From: Bacillus sp. OV166
GTDB taxonomy: Bacteria > Bacillota > Bacilli > Bacillales > Cytobacillaceae
DNA length: 64,000 nt
Direction: 5' to 3'
Assembly: GCF_900177675.1 (NCBI RefSeq)
Contig: NZ_FXWM01000001.1
Span: 2,985,001-3,049,000 of the forward strand
Shown here piece after piece: positions 16,808 through 26,298 of the stretch. A model generated the notes under the pieces. That model worked only from the letters and a program-made list of their open reading frames with translations, did not search any database and was not told the origin of the DNA. A program made the position numbers and the translations under genes. Position 1 is the first letter of the stretch. Each line of letters opens with the position of its first letter.

Positions 16808-17710
16808 TCAATTTAAGGTATTTGAAAATTTCGACTGAATTACTTTTAAAAACATATCAGCAGCAGCGGAAAAAACCTGATGCTTTTTCCAAACAATATT
16901 TAAACCAGATTCAAGTCTTGGCTCTAGCGGTCTAAAACAAAGGTTACTATCACTAGACGTATTCACTATTTTATCAAGAGTTATTGCATAACCAATGCCC
17001 TCATCAACCATAATGGCAGCATTATAGGCAAGATTGTAGGTAGTCACGACGTTTAATTTATCAAAATCTTCACCAAACCAATCCGCAAATTCATTTTTAG
17101 AAAATGTCTGTTTCATAGCCTGTCGTGAACAGATCAGCGGAACATTTAATAAATCCACTGCTTGTATAGAATCTTTGTAGGCAAGAGGACTGTCTTTCCT
17201 CATAACAACGCCCCAAACATCTTTACCTGGGATATTGAAATAATTGTATTTTGATAAATCAGCTGGTTGAATTAAAATACCAAAGTCAAGCAATCCTTTA
17301 TCAAGCCTTTCGGTCACATCGTCTTCGTTTCCGCTGTAGAGGTGATACCGGATATTGGGGTAACTTAACTGTAAATCTTTTACTACCCGTGCAATCTGTC
17401 GCATAGCATCTGTTTCTCCACCACCTATGAAGACATCCCCACTAATTGTTTCTTCCATGGAACTAAACTCTGTCTCTAATTTATCGACCATATCTATGAT
17501 TTCTTCTGATCTTTTTCGCAGAAGCATTCCTTCATCTGTAAGAATAATACTGTGACTACTGCGAATAAATAGTTTTTTCCCTAACTCTTGTTCAAGGTCT
17601 TTTAATTGTCTTGACAAGGTTGGCTGTGTAACATGCAAAAATTCAGCAGCAGCCGTCATGCTTCCTTCTCTTGCAACAGTAAGAAAATAGCGCAAAACTC
17701 TTAGTTCCAA
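16808..17710 (-). CDS. LysR-family transcriptional regulator
   Basis: A 300-residue LysR regulator. The N-terminal winged helix-turn-helix is clear (AREGSMTAAAEFLHVTQPTL, then SRQLKDLEQELGKKLFIR), followed by a substrate-binding domain from about residue 90. It starts at TTG 17710, with AAAGGAGGG upstream. It is divergent from an MFS transporter (17858) with 147 bp between, the classic LysR arrangement, so it probably controls the transporter and the following SDR gene. The ligand is unknown. Confidence 0.88.
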   Translation of the reverse strand: MELRVLRYFLTVAREGSMTAAAEFLHVTQPTLSRQLKDLEQELGKKLFIRSSHSIILTDEGMLLRKRSEEIIDMVDKLETEFSSMEETISGDVFIGGGETDAMRQIARVVKDLQLSYPNIRYHLYSGNEDDVTERLDKGLLDFGILIQPADLSKYNYFNIPGKDVWGVVMRKDSPLAYKDSIQAVDLLNVPLICSRQAMKQTFSKNEFADWFGEDFDKLNVVTTYNLAYNAAIMVDEGIGYAITLDKIVNTSSDSNLCFRPLEPRLESGLNIVWKKHQVFSAAADMFLKVIQSKFSNTLN

Positions 17711-17857
17711 AAAAACACCCTCCTTTATGATGTTTTAGTATATACGTTTTTGAAATACCCATCAAGCATATCATGATATAAGATATAAGCATTGGCTATA
17801 TCAAAGGGCCGTAGCTAGAATATACAGTAATAACAACAGTAGAAAGGAGTTGTTTTT
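17711..17857. promoter_or_regulatory. Divergent control region between LysR and MFS genes
   Basis: The 147 bp contain AT-rich partial palindromes such as CATATCATGATATAAGATAT, compatible with LysR boxes (T-N11-A). Both flanking genes start with TTG and have AAAGGAG sites. No exact binding site can be assigned. Confidence 0.4.
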
Positions 17858-19027
17858 TTGACTAAACGAAATAATCTGTTGATTTTTATATTAACCATCG
17901 GAGTCTTCGGCATCTTAAATACAGAAATGGGGGTTATTGGGATATTGCCTTCCATTGCTGATCATTTTCATGTCAGTGTATCAAAAGCAGGATGGCTGGT
18001 AAGTTTTTTTGCCCTTGTTGTTGCAGTATCTGGTCCAACGATGCCTTTATTGTTTTCAGGGATAAATCGGAAGAAGGTCATGTTACTTGTGCTAGGTGTT
18101 TTCGTTTTGGGAAACATTGTATCCATTTTTACAGCTAACTTTACCATTCTATTAATGGCTCGGATAATTCCAGCCTTTTTTCATCCAATTTATTGTTCGT
18201 TGGCATTTACAGTAGCGGTTGCCTTAGTAAGTAAAGAAGAAGCTCCAAAAGCTGTTTCCAAAGTATTTATAGGAGTATCTGCCGGTATGGTAGTCGGTGT
18301 ACCAATCGCAAGTTTTATTGCTAGTACAACTTCTTTACAAATGGCAATGGTATTCTTTGCTATTGTAAATATGTTGGCTTTCGTTGCTACCTTACTATTT
18401 GTACCCTCAATGCCTGTTAAGGAAAGCCTTTCTTACGGAGCACAATTATCGGTATTAAAAAAATCTATTACTTGGCTTTCGATTGTGTCTGTCATTTTAT
18501 TAAACTCAGCCGTATTTGGAGTTTATAGTTATCTTGCAGATTATCTGAAAACTGTTACGAATATGTCTTCCAATACCATTAGTCTAATATTATTCATATA
18601 CGGCGGAGCCAATATTATTGGAAGCATTGTCGCAGGGAAGTTACTTACTAAAAATGCGATCAAATCTGTAATGACATTTCCTTTTGCATTGGGAGTTGTC
18701 TACATCCTATTATTCTTTTTTGGACAATTTACCGTACCAATGGCTATCATTACTTTAATTTGGGGAATTTTAGCTGGAATAGGGGGCAATATTAACCAAT
18801 ACTGGATTGCGTCTTCAGCTCCCGAAGCACCTGATTTCGCAAATGGCTTATTTTTAACATCTGCTAATTTAGGAACAACATTTGGCGCAGCTGTAGGCGG
18901 GTTAATTATATCGGATATGGGCACACATTACGTCGTATTGGTGGGATTCTTATCATTAATATTAAGTTTGGTAACTATTTTACTAAGAAACTACATGTTT
19001 ACCCCTACACAACAACTTTCAAAATAA
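17858..19027 (+). CDS. MFS transporter (DHA1, AraJ-like)
   Basis: A 389-residue major facilitator with about 12 hydrophobic segments. The N-terminal half begins LLIFILTIGVFGILNTEMGV, close to the AraJ/YdhP-type drug:H+ antiporters, and motif A-like FSGINRKKVMLL follows the second segment. It uses a TTG start 8 nt after AAAGGAG. It is divergent from a LysR regulator and followed after 64 bp by an SDR oxidoreductase, suggesting a small efflux/detoxification unit. The substrate is unknown. Confidence 0.82.
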   Translation: MTKRNNLLIFILTIGVFGILNTEMGVIGILPSIADHFHVSVSKAGWLVSFFALVVAVSGPTMPLLFSGINRKKVMLLVLGVFVLGNIVSIFTANFTILLMARIIPAFFHPIYCSLAFTVAVALVSKEEAPKAVSKVFIGVSAGMVVGVPIASFIASTTSLQMAMVFFAIVNMLAFVATLLFVPSMPVKESLSYGAQLSVLKKSITWLSIVSVILLNSAVFGVYSYLADYLKTVTNMSSNTISLILFIYGGANIIGSIVAGKLLTKNAIKSVMTFPFALGVVYILLFFFGQFTVPMAIITLIWGILAGIGGNINQYWIASSAPEAPDFANGLFLTSANLGTTFGAAVGGLIISDMGTHYVVLVGFLSLILSLVTILLRNYMFTPTQQLSK

Positions 19028-19091
19028 GGAGTATCCCGATTAGGATTTTTAGATACCACTCAATCTGAGAACTAGAAATGGAGGATTTTAA

Positions 19092-19799
19092 ATGTCAAAA
19101 GATATAAAAGTTGCACTTGTCACCGGCGGGAATCGAGGAATTGGATTTGAGTTGGTCAAGCAATTGGCGTTGAATGGTTTTAAGGTCATTTTGGCAAGTC
19201 GTGACCCAGAAATGGGGCATGAAGCTACGCAAAGACTTAAGGAATCAAATCTGGACGTTTCATTTGTGGTGATAGATATAGATAATCAAGAAAGCATCCA
19301 TCAAGCTGCAATTACAGTAAATGAGCGGTATGGAAGATTAGACGTATTGATTAATAATGCTGGCGTGTATCTGGATGAGAATAAAAAGTTAGTGGCAATG
19401 GACCCTTCCATTCTGGAGAGAACACTGACAACCAATTTCTTCGGCGCTTACCATGTTATCCGTTCCTTTATTCCCGTCATGGAAAAACAAGGCTATGGGA
19501 GAATCATTAATGTTTCTTCAGAATATGGGGCGATGAGCGAGATGTCTTATCAAGGAGTAGGTGCTTATAAGTTGTCTAAATTTGCCCTAAATGGATTGAC
19601 ACGATTGGTAGCAGCAGAAATCAATGGTGATATCAAAATAAATGCAGTCGATCCGGGATGGGTAAGTACAGATATGGGTGGACCAACTGCTCCAAGAACT
19701 CCTAGGCAAGCAGCTGAGTCTATCCTGTGGTTAGCGACAATTGGACCTGAAGGACCAAACGGGGGATTCTTCAGAGATGGAAAACGAATCGATTGGTAA
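19092..19799 (+). CDS. Short-chain dehydrogenase/reductase
   Basis: A 235-residue classical SDR. It has the cofactor motif TGGNRGIG near the N-terminus, NNAG at about 90, catalytic Ser in INVSSEYGAMSE and the YxxxK pair in GAYKLSKFALNG. It resembles carbonyl reductases. A GGAGG site lies before the ATG. It lies 64 bp after the MFS gene and is probably cotranscribed with it. The physiological substrate is not evident. Confidence 0.87.
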   Translation: MSKDIKVALVTGGNRGIGFELVKQLALNGFKVILASRDPEMGHEATQRLKESNLDVSFVVIDIDNQESIHQAAITVNERYGRLDVLINNAGVYLDENKKLVAMDPSILERTLTTNFFGAYHVIRSFIPVMEKQGYGRIINVSSEYGAMSEMSYQGVGAYKLSKFALNGLTRLVAAEINGDIKINAVDPGWVSTDMGGPTAPRTPRQAAESILWLATIGPEGPNGGFFRDGKRIDW

Positions 19800-20165
19800 C
19801 AATAGAAAATCCTTATAGATCGGTAAAAGGCTTAGCTATACGAGGAGCAGATAGAATGAAGAAAATCCTTCCAGTACAACAATGATCTGCTGATTGCTGT
19901 ATATGACGAACAATTTGTTTCCGATTGGCACAAATTATTAATCGATTAGTTATAAATATTTAACTGATTGGGTCCATACCGCTTGTCATTGAATATCGCG
20001 AAGGCACTGTCATGATGATAGTGTCTTCTTTATTTAATTTTAATTCATACTTTACTGATAGGAATTATAGGTTTATAATAAAATTAATCTAATAAATCTA
20101 ATAAATGAAATTAAAAGTGGTTGTATTCAAGGGAAAGTTTTTGTAAAACTAAGGGAGTGTTTCTG
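19800..20165. other. Intergenic region with a small remnant frame and terminator
   Basis: A short startless frame at about 19876-19950 (NNDLLIAVYDEQFVSDWHKL) may be the tail of a lost gene. GAAGGCACT (20000-20008) pairs with AGTGTCTTC (20020-20028), followed by TTTATTT, a likely terminator. An AT-rich stretch then leads to the FbpA start; no clear Fur box could be assigned. Confidence 0.4.
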
Positions 20166-20348
20166 TTGAGAAATAATGATGAAAAAAAGCGACAAAAACT
20201 TATCAATAAATTAATTTTTTTAAACGTCTATAACAAAGACGATCAAAAGCTTTATGAGTTGCCACTATCGAAATTAGAATATGAGTATAGAAGATTTAAA
20301 TTTCAAAACCATCCGCATGGTGAGTTTGGATCTATTCAGTGGATATAA
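20166..20348 (+). CDS. fbpA: Fur-regulated basic protein FbpA-like (60 aa)
   Basis: A 60-residue basic protein starting at TTG 20166, with AAGGGAG about 8 nt upstream. The sequence KLINKLIFLNVYNKDDQKLY then ELPLSKLEYEYRRF matches the small FbpA family, whose signature is a helix, a K/N-D-x-x-L-Y/F-E-L turn and a second helix ending EYR. In Bacillus subtilis FbpA is an iron-starvation-induced helper of the FsrA small RNA. Here it stands alone. The family match rests on motif recall; the Fur link is by homology only. Confidence 0.65.
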   Translation: MRNNDEKKRQKLINKLIFLNVYNKDDQKLYELPLSKLEYEYRRFKFQNHPHGEFGSIQWI

Positions 20349-20914
20349 AATAAATATGGTTACGATACATTAGACTGAATGGTGTTTCCACACCTGCGGT
20401 CTTTTTTTGGCAAGAAAATTAAAAAATTCAATGTTGGGGCAGAAAAGAATCTTTTAATCTTGGAATCAACGTTCTCTCTGTCCGCAAATTTATGAGGGCA
20501 AACAAACTTGATGGAAGGCAGACAACGAGGGTCAGATACTTGTGACAAAAATTCATTTGATTGATACAAAAATTTATCAACCTAACTCGTTGTTTATCAA
20601 GGCTTTCCCTTAATCAATTTGACAGTTGATACATTTCGTTATCAGTTTGTATTGTATAAGAAAACTCAATTAATCTATAAATACCGTAGAGATATAAAGT
20701 ATTATTTACTGTCTTCCGGACAACCGATGGCATGAACATACAATGTTCATGCTTTTTTTATTAACATAAATAGGCTGGAGACATAAAATAAACAAAAGAT
20801 TGTGAACTTTTTTCTCCTGTTTTATTTTCAAAAGTTTACTAGTCATTTAAGGTTTAATCATTCTTGTAGCCTTTTTTACCGAATTAACCATGATAGGGGA
20901 ATATTGGGGGTATT
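20349..20914. other. Intergenic region with two terminators and no clear gene
   Basis: An imperfect hairpin GGTGT-TTCC-ACACC near 20383, followed by TTTTTTT, probably ends fbpA. A second, perfect hairpin lies at 20730-20759 and has no gene upstream. TTGACA at about 20619 could drive a short RNA ending there. A minus-strand frame at 20360-20569 looks like an unidentified remnant. Confidence 0.4.
20730..20759 (+). terminator. Perfect hairpin with T-run
   Basis: GCATGAACAT (20730-20739) pairs with ATGTTCATGC (20743-20752) around ACA, followed by seven T residues. There is no coding region upstream, so it may end a small RNA or a decayed gene. Confidence 0.75.
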
Positions 20915-22453
20915 GTGATGAATATTAAGGAGAGCATATTGGAAAAAGAAGGTCGGAAGTTTCCTGGAGCGACCTATTCAGAGGTAGTATTGGCACCTGC
21001 TTATGAGCACGCCAAGCAATCTTTACTAGAGCCGATGATAGCAATCCATAAAGCCCACCTGATTATGCTGGTGGAACAAGGGTTGTTGCAGGAGAGTGCG
21101 GGTTCCCAAATCCTTGCAGCTATTTGCGCACTTGATAAGGAGAGAATTCTCCAATCCACCTATGATGGACAGTATGAGGATCTCTTTTTCCTTGTAGAAA
21201 GTCAAATTATGAAAGTTGCCGGCGAAATGGGTGGGAGTTTGCACCTTGCTCGGAGCCGGAACGATATGGGTGTTGCAATGTACAGGATGGTTCTTCGGGA
21301 AAAGATTCTACTCGCCATCGAGGCGCTGCTTTCCTTTCAAGAAACACTTTTGAGGGTGATCGACACCTATAAGGAAACCATTGTCCTTGGGCATACCCAT
21401 ACGCAGCAAGCCCAGCCGATGACGTTCTCCCATTATCTTCTGGGTATGTACGATGTCGTTGACCGTGACTTAAAAAGATTGAAAGCAGCCTATGATACAT
21501 GCAATGCTAGTCCTCTCGGTGCGGCGGCCCTAACTACGACTGGATTTCCGATTGACCGAAATACAGTCGCAGAGTTATTAGGATTTCCGAAAATCATCAA
21601 GAGTGCCTATGATGCGATTGGCGGTGCCGATTATTTAGGGGAAATTGCAACAGCGATACAATTAACCTTTATCAATCTCGGCCGGTTTTCACAAGACCTT
21701 CTCTTATGGTCCAGCCAGGAATTTTCAGCGATTCGTGTGGCAGACCCCTATGTTCAAACGAGTTCCATTATGCCGCAAAAAAGAAATCCTGTTTCACTAG
21801 AGCATATTCGTGCATTAAGCTCTAGCGGAATTGGGAATGCCCAAACCGTACTTCAAATGTTACATAACACACCATACGGAGATATAAACGATACCGAGGA
21901 TGACCTTCAGCCGTATTTATGGAAGGGCCTGCACCTTATTGATCAAGTTTTTCGGTTAACAAACGTGGTGGTTGGAACACTTGAAGTAAATGAAGCACTG
22001 TTAAAAAGAAGGGCCCAAGAAAGTTTTTCGACGATAACGGAATTAGCCGACACCCTGTTTAGGGAAGCAAACATCCCGTTTCGAACCTCTCATTCCATTG
22101 CCAGCCAGGTGGTGAAAATTGCCTTGGCCAGAGGACTGAATGCTACTCATGTCACATCTGTACTCGTGGATGAAGCGGCAAAAGCAGTTGTCGGAATTCC
22201 GTTGAATTTACCGGAGGAGATCATTCGCACAGCAATGGACCCAGAACACTTTGTTAAAACTCGGTCGCTGCCTGGTGGACCAGCACCGAAGGAAATGAAG
22301 CGGGCCATTGTGGAAAGAGAAGCTAGTCTACACCACCATATTTCTTTACTCCATACTGAGGTTTATCGAATTAAAGTTTGTATGGAAAGACTTGACCAAC
22401 TGACAAGCCATTGGGGTAAAACGGATGAAAACGATATCAATACTGGACATTGA
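20915..22453 (+). CDS. Argininosuccinate lyase-family protein
   Basis: A 512-residue member of the fumarase/aspartase superfamily. The signature TSSIMPQKRNPVSLEH carries the catalytic Ser loop. LGHTHTQQAQPMTFSHYL matches the conserved T-H-x-Q region, and HLARSRNDMGVAMYR matches the substrate-binding S-R-N-D motif. Argininosuccinate lyases are usually about 460 residues and sit by argG. Here there is no argG, and an aromatic-oxidation module follows. A different C-N lyase role, such as on an N-substituted aspartate, is possible but not shown. A terminator-like hairpin follows at 22491. Confidence 0.8.
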   Translation: MMNIKESILEKEGRKFPGATYSEVVLAPAYEHAKQSLLEPMIAIHKAHLIMLVEQGLLQESAGSQILAAICALDKERILQSTYDGQYEDLFFLVESQIMKVAGEMGGSLHLARSRNDMGVAMYRMVLREKILLAIEALLSFQETLLRVIDTYKETIVLGHTHTQQAQPMTFSHYLLGMYDVVDRDLKRLKAAYDTCNASPLGAAALTTTGFPIDRNTVAELLGFPKIIKSAYDAIGGADYLGEIATAIQLTFINLGRFSQDLLLWSSQEFSAIRVADPYVQTSSIMPQKRNPVSLEHIRALSSSGIGNAQTVLQMLHNTPYGDINDTEDDLQPYLWKGLHLIDQVFRLTNVVVGTLEVNEALLKRRAQESFSTITELADTLFREANIPFRTSHSIASQVVKIALARGLNATHVTSVLVDEAAKAVVGIPLNLPEEIIRTAMDPEHFVKTRSLPGGPAPKEMKRAIVEREASLHHHISLLHTEVYRIKVCMERLDQLTSHWGKTDENDINTGH

Positions 22454-22490
22454 TGAAGGCGGTAGTTAATTCATATGCCGACTGGTTAAC

Positions 22491-22547
22491 TAGAGGATCT
22501 CAATTCAAGGTGAGATTATCTTGAAATGAGGGCCTCTTATTTTTTCA
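22491..22547 (+). terminator. Terminator of the lyase gene
   Basis: AGAGG...TCAATTCAAG pairs with CTTGAAATGA...CCTCT with one mismatch and an internal loop, then TATTTTTTC. Confidence 0.7.
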
Positions 22548-22836
22548 ATAAAAGAGAAAGGGAATAACGATCTATCATCGGACCATGGGGAAAAAATAAC
22601 CTTATTCAAGGCTAAAAAATATAAAAATAGGAGTGAAATAAATTGTCAAATTCAGTTAATCAGCTAAAAAGAGATACTCAAAAAGCCTACTATTCAAACA
22701 AAGTAAATAATATTATGAATATTATGCTATAATACTTTTAAAATAATTAATTATTCTTAGTTGTTTGAATAATTACATATTACATAATGAAAGTCTTTCC
22801 ATCATTAATTTAGGAAAAAACATGAAATATAAAATG
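22548..22836. other. AT-rich spacer with no gene seen
   Basis: A short frame from about 22643 (LSNSVNQLKRDTQKAYYSNK) follows GGAGTGAAATAAA but runs only about 29 codons and has no recognisable family. The rest is AT-rich and could hold the regulator promoter. Confidence 0.35.
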
Positions 22837-22889
22837 GTGCCTGTCACTTGTCGAATGCTACAAATTTCGAGTGGGACAGGCACTTTTTC
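22837..22889 (+). terminator. Long hairpin with T-run just upstream of the regulator gene
   Basis: GTGCCTGTCACTTGTCGA pairs imperfectly with TTCGAGTGGGACAGGCAC, then TTTTT. It ends 30 nt before the regulator start, so it lies in the 5' leader or insulates the gene. The GTGCCTGTC hairpin type is common between genes in Bacillus. Confidence 0.65.
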
Positions 22890-22918
22890 AGGAGCACAGA
22901 CTAAGGGGTCGAGTAAAT

Positions 22919-24751
22919 ATGAGTTTTAACCAAATGCACATAAAAGATGCTTTTGAATTACCTAAAGAAACCGTTTTAAATGAATTTTATGAACGAATTA
23001 TTTCAATCCCTATTGAAGCAAGAACAAATTTGAAAAATGAGCTCATTACCGTCATTGGCGATGAACGAACAAGGGGCGTGTTTATTCGCTACGGCTGGCA
23101 TTGTGGTGTGAGTGATGCGGAAAAAGCCATGTCATTGCAATGGGACGATGAGATGGATTTGGTAAATGCAGGTCCTAAATTTCACAGGTTGCATGGTTAC
23201 TTAGATAAAGTGGAAATTTTGGAAATGAGCTTTGATGAGCAAAAGAAATGCAATTTTATTGAAGTCCTTTGGATTAATACGTTTGAAGCGTCTCAATATT
23301 TAAAAGACAAAGGCCTCAGTGAAGGGCCTGTTTGTCACACCTTGTGTGGATATGCAAGCGGTTACCTGTCAAAAGTGTTGCAACAGCCCATCCTTGTTAA
23401 GGAAGTAGAATGTCGCGCGATGGGCCACGAGCAATGCAAATGTATTTGTATGCCAATTGAAAAATGGGGAGAAGAAATTACGAGTGACCTGAGTTACTAT
23501 CAAGCGAATAGCATGATCAAGGAACTCGATGAAATAACAGCGAAATTAAAAATGGAACGGGACCATTTAAGTAAAGCGAGCGATATACACCGGCAATTAA
23601 TTGAGGAACTACTGTCGAACCAAGGGTTACAAAAAGTTGTTGATATTTTATTTGAAACGACTGGTTTAACAGTCTTTATTGAAGATGAATATAATCAAAT
23701 CATTGTAAAATCAGGAAACCTTCCGAATCCGCTTTCTTTAAATACATTTAGAGATTCGAACACTACATTTGTACGTTATTCAGAAAAGCTTTCATTGTTA
23801 CGCACCCCAATTTTTTATGGAGAGCAAATTAAAGGCTATTGTTCTTTTGTTTATACTGGAGAGAATCAGCCGAATGAGCTTGATTATATGATTATTGAAA
23901 AGGCAGCAATAACCTCTTCGCTTATATCATTGAATGAAAGTATAAAAGTTACTACGGAGCAAACGATTAAACGGAGCTTTTTAAATGATATCTTGGAAGG
24001 TCGATTAGCAAAGGAAGAAATGTATAAAATCGCCTATTATTTAGATTTCAATCCTTCCTCGACCTATTGGATGTTAACGTTTGAACGATTTGTAAAGGAA
24101 CCAAAAATTGAACATGAAATAGCGTTTAATGAAGAATTGATTCGTCATATTCATCTATTTTTGAAAGAGCGAACGATCAATTCAATCGTTTCACAAAAAC
24201 TCAACAAAATTATTATATTAATTGAGTACCCAACTTTTGAAAGTTTGCATATATCACAGTCTACGTTTATTGATCAATTGTTAAAGCATTGTTCACGGCG
24301 CTTCCCAAAATATAGGATTTCTGTCGGTGTTAGCTCTGTCATCCAAGAGTTTTCACAAACTGTCACGCTATACAATGAAACATTGGCGGCATTACGTGCA
24401 ACTAACAATCGAAAAAATGTATATTACTTCGAAGAGCTAGGCATTGAAAGTGTTTTATTCCAAATACAGGATGATGTGTTGATTGAGCGCTTTGTGAATC
24501 AACATATTGGTAGGTTGTTAGAAGTAGATAGTAATGAATTTGAGTTAATAAAAACGTTATTTGCATATATAGATAATGGAAGCAGTATTAACGATACTGC
24601 GAAGGAATTATCCATGTCGATTAGCGGATTACGCTATCGACTGGCCAAAATTAGTGAGATTTTAAACCATGATCTTAATGATACAAAATATGCCTTCACA
24701 CTTTATTTAGCAATCAATATTTTAAAAGCAAAAGGAAAAATTGAGATGTAA
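22919..24751 (+). CDS. XylR_N/V4R-PucR hybrid transcriptional regulator
   Basis: A 610-residue regulator. The N-terminal XylR_N-like domain (about 20-130) and the V4R domain (about 135-200; VCHTLCGYASGYLSKVLQQP, then ECRAMGHEQCKCIC) together form the aromatic-effector sensor of DmpR/XylR proteins, with the Cys-rich zinc site. The middle region resembles the PucR/CdaR GGDEF-like fold. The C-terminus is a PucR-type helix-turn-helix (DTAKELSMSISGLRYRLAKI). DmpR-type sensors normally sit on sigma-54 ATPases; here the output is a PucR domain. The ATG at 22919 follows AAGGGG. The gene precedes the ring-oxidation operon and very likely activates it. Confidence 0.78.
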   Translation: MSFNQMHIKDAFELPKETVLNEFYERIISIPIEARTNLKNELITVIGDERTRGVFIRYGWHCGVSDAEKAMSLQWDDEMDLVNAGPKFHRLHGYLDKVEILEMSFDEQKKCNFIEVLWINTFEASQYLKDKGLSEGPVCHTLCGYASGYLSKVLQQPILVKEVECRAMGHEQCKCICMPIEKWGEEITSDLSYYQANSMIKELDEITAKLKMERDHLSKASDIHRQLIEELLSNQGLQKVVDILFETTGLTVFIEDEYNQIIVKSGNLPNPLSLNTFRDSNTTFVRYSEKLSLLRTPIFYGEQIKGYCSFVYTGENQPNELDYMIIEKAAITSSLISLNESIKVTTEQTIKRSFLNDILEGRLAKEEMYKIAYYLDFNPSSTYWMLTFERFVKEPKIEHEIAFNEELIRHIHLFLKERTINSIVSQKLNKIIILIEYPTFESLHISQSTFIDQLLKHCSRRFPKYRISVGVSSVIQEFSQTVTLYNETLAALRATNNRKNVYYFEELGIESVLFQIQDDVLIERFVNQHIGRLLEVDSNEFELIKTLFAYIDNGSSINDTAKELSMSISGLRYRLAKISEILNHDLNDTKYAFTLYLAINILKAKGKIEM

Positions 24752-24755
24752 CTAT

Positions 24756-24795
24756 AAGCCTTGCCCATTAACTTGTTGATGGACAAGGCTTTTTC
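24756..24795 (+). terminator. Terminator of the regulator gene
   Basis: AAGCCTTG...ATGG-type stem pairing AAGCCTTG (24756-24764) with CAAGGCTT (24784-24791), then TTTTTCG. Confidence 0.8.
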
Positions 24796-25072
24796 GTAGT
24801 TAAATAATGAAAAAAGTTTGTTTGATTCATCATTTTACAATAACTATCAAACTAACTCCGTTTCTTTTGTAACGGTTAGAAATATAAACTTATCATGATT
24901 TACGCAATCCAATTAAATATATAAAGAAAATATTTAATAGAAAACGTGTTAAAAACAATCTAAATTCAGTATCTTCTGTAGGTATATTTAAAATATTCTA
25001 AATATTATAATTCAAATCAGTAGTAGATGCATGATAGGATTTGAAAACGTTTACTTAAGAGGAGGAAGGTAT
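24796..25072. promoter_or_regulatory. Control region of the aromatic module
   Basis: An AT-rich region between the regulator terminator and the first catabolic gene. It includes repeated AATATTTAAAATATTC-like elements around 24980-25010. It should contain the regulated promoter; no exact binding site is assigned. Confidence 0.35.
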
Positions 25073-26275
25073 ATGGCAGTTAATATTTTAGAAGTTAAAA
25101 AGACTCCCAACAAAGAAGAACTTCTTATGATGGCAAAGGAGGTTGGTTTATTAGCTGAAAAATACGCTTTAAAGGCAGATCAAGATTCAAAGCTTCCAGA
25201 TGAAGTAATTGAAAAAATAAAAGAAGCTGGGTTTCATAAACTTTTACGACCAAAAGAATATGGCGGCCAAGATTTAGATTACTTTACTTTTGGTGAAATG
25301 ATCCGCACGATCGCGAATCATAGTATCGCCGCTGCATGGTTAAGTTATTTCTTTGTTATTCATGAAACCTGGGTTGCGTTTTTACCAAAAGAAAGCCGTG
25401 ATGAATTGTATGGACATGGTGGCTTAATGGCAGATGTATTTGCCCCTGTCGGGAAAGTAACAGAAGATGGCGAAGGCTATCGCCTTTCAGGGCAATGGAA
25501 CTTCTGTAGTGGAGTGCTTTGGAGTGATTGGATTGGACTAGGCGCAATCACCAAGCTAAAGGATGGGACAGAGCCGGAATATTGTTTATTTATTTTGAAT
25601 AAAGAGGAAGCGGAAATCGTCCATAACTGGGATGCAATGGGCTTGCGTGGCTCAGGAAGTAACGCGGTGAAAGTTGACAACGTTTACATACCGCCGAATC
25701 GAATTTTCCATGCTACACGTGTCATTAACGGTGAAGGCCCAGTAGATGGTAATTTTGAGCCTGACTATCAAATTTTCAATGTACCATATATCCCATGGTT
25801 CTTAATGGGCTTCCAATTTATTCAGATTGGTGGCATTGAACGATTGATTGATATTTTCCAAGAAAAAACAGAAAATCGTATTCGTATTTTTAACAATAAT
25901 TCAAATGAAAAAGAAGCAGCTAGTAGTCAACGCGTAATGGCGGAATTAAAACTACAATTAAGTTCTTTAAAAGGCTTAGCAAAGGATTATGTAGAAAGGT
26001 TAACGTATTATCAACAAAATCGTATTCGTACATTGGATGAAGAAGAGCGTGAAAGATTGTTTGGGATTCGTGGGCATATATCAAAAACGACTTCTGAGAT
26101 GGCGCTCCGTATTTTACTTACTTTAGGTGGAAACTCCGTATTTAAAGGACAACCTACTGAACTGTTTGTGCGTGACATTATGACAGCGGCTTCTCATCCG
26201 ACGCACCATTACGAAGATGCGCTTGGCTCATATGGCAAGTCAATCTTTGGCTTTAAAGGAAACCCAATTTGGTAA
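25073..26275 (+). CDS. Flavin-dependent monooxygenase, oxygenase component (HsaA/HpaH-like)
   Basis: A 400-residue group D flavin monooxygenase with the acyl-CoA-dehydrogenase fold. Visible parts are the N-terminal helical domain ([20 protein letters not shown]), the central beta domain ([20 protein letters not shown], then [20 protein letters not shown]) and the C-terminal helices with [20 protein letters not shown]. Such enzymes use reduced flavin from a partner reductase to hydroxylate a phenol to a catechol; a likely partner lies at 28331. I start it at ATG 25073, after AGGAGGAAGG. It opens the module oxygenase-dioxygenase-hydrolase-reductase, which matches hsaA, hsaC, hsaD and hsaB in content. 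Confidence 0.8.
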   Translation: MAVNILEVKKTPNKEELLMMAKEVGLLAEKYALKADQDSKLPDEVIEKIKEAGFHKLLRPKEYGGQDLDYFTFGEMIRTIANHSIAAAWLSYFFVIHETWVAFLPKESRDELYGHGGLMADVFAPVGKVTEDGEGYRLSGQWNFCSGVLWSDWIGLGAITKLKDGTEPEYCLFILNKEEAEIVHNWDAMGLRGSGSNAVKVDNVYIPPNRIFHATRVINGEGPVDGNFEPDYQIFNVPYIPWFLMGFQFIQIGGIERLIDIFQEKTENRIRIFNNNSNEKEAASSQRVMAELKLQLSSLKGLAKDYVERLTYYQQNRIRTLDEEERERLFGIRGHISKTTSEMALRILLTLGGNSVFKGQPTELFVRDIMTAASHPTHHYEDALGSYGKSIFGFKGNPIW

Positions 26276-26298
26276 TAAAACTTTGGAGGGAATGTGAA

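Noticed and set aside
16657..16935. 92-codon plus-strand frame after the alcohol dehydrogenase
   Set aside because: It runs through the terminator and antisense to the LysR gene; no ribosome site.
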